Below, piece after piece: positions 63,481 to 64,000 of a stretch of 64,000 bases of DNA. This stretch comes from Protula sp. h YS-2021 (lineage: Eukaryota; Annelida; Polychaeta; Sabellida; Serpulidae): positions 101,252,439-101,316,438 of the forward strand of contig OX457025.1 of the NCBI GenBank assembly GCA_949752745.1, given 5' to 3'. The notes under the pieces were generated by a model. The model saw only the letters and a list, made by a program, of their open reading frames with translations. It was not told the origin of the DNA and did not search any database. Positions within the stretch are counted from its first letter, which is position 1. Every line of letters starts with the position of its first letter. The translations under genes were made by a program, and so were the position numbers.

Positions 63481-64000
63481 AGAATATTTACTGGACAAAC
63501 AGAGTTAGGGCATTCCACTATAGCAACGCAAGGGAAGACTAAGTGTTCCAACCGAATTAAGCTGACGTGATGTCTGTTTAATTTTCAACATTTAGGTAAT
63601 TTAGGAGCTTGTCGTTTTGTTTCATCTTTACCCAGGAATTCGACTAGGCTTTCTCTTTATTTCGCTAAACAAATATATGTGTGATAAAACAATTACAATT
63701 ATATTGTGTTATATTGTTTGTTTCTATGAACATTTCATAAAGAGTGCGTTGTATGTTGTATTAGCATGGGGCGGTATATAAACGGATTTTCCTGACTCGA
63801 TAAGGCTCAAAAGAAAGATATCATTGAGTCATTGGTATTCAGACGGGTCTGAATAAAAGATTTAAAATAGCTATAAATCAAGGTACAATTGCCTGTCAGC
63901 GTTTCACATCTCATAAAAAGCAATGTGATTAAAATATAAGCTAATTCGTACTTTCTCACCTTTCCGAGGGATGCGTTGTGTGTAGTTATTTAGATAAAAT
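63480..64000. other. AT-rich DNA to the window edge, no gene seen
   Basis: No feature I can support. Confidence 0.5.

Overview
The window is animal nuclear DNA. Split genes with GT-AG introns encode metazoan-type proteins: a DH-PH RhoGEF on the + strand, and CARD (death-fold) domains on the - strand. The rest is long tandem repeats, AT and TG microsatellites, tRNA-derived SINE-like pieces and non-autonomous transposons. The repeat style suits a marine invertebrate, possibly a mollusc; that is inference only.

Left part (1-8.8 kb): a compact RhoGEF gene, eight exons from about 2211 to 8495. Almost every exon-intron junction carries a local tandem array, and several arrays copy the splice site together with the adjoining exon end. 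The last exon needs a 1-nt frame change near 8378. From 8.8 to 16.5 kb there are only minisatellites and dispersed repeats. From 16.5 to 35 kb there are - strand exons, a 3.8 kb inverted-repeat element full of 150-bp tandem units, dispersed repeats, a CCCAGCAAACA-ended transposon and a decayed gag interrupted by a smaller transposon.

Centre (35,729-54,944): a complete 19.2 kb Polinton/Maverick (adintovirus-like) element, with terminal inverted repeats built of palindromes and a perfect 6-bp target duplication (CCTAAT). Core genes are intact: protein-primed DNA polymerase B on the + strand, and a tightly packed - strand cluster of integrase, packaging ATPase, two small proteins, a 38-aa ORF, penton, pVI/PX-like protein, major capsid protein and adenain-like protease. 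Both ends carry accessory genes: two RING proteins with SUMO-interaction-like motifs, three PC4-like proteins, a three-member family of unknown function, zinc-binding proteins and a protein with a dynein-light-chain-like motif. The element lies in the putative 25 kb first intron of a CARD gene whose first exon is at 55,344-56,106 and whose CARD exons are at 28.9-30.3 kb; all junctions are phase 1.

Most striking signal: the four leftmost Polinton genes each end in a histone-mRNA-type stem-loop (6-bp stem, 4-nt loop with U at loop positions 1 and 3). Each is followed 11-12 nt later by a conserved AAATRAGC box, placed like the histone downstream element that pairs with U7 snRNA. This suggests that early element mRNAs use the host SLBP/U7 S-phase 3'-end machinery.

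Right part (56-64 kb): a 70-bp minisatellite, a second copy of an ACGTATAA-rich dispersed repeat, a SINE-like piece and other repeats; no further convincing gene.
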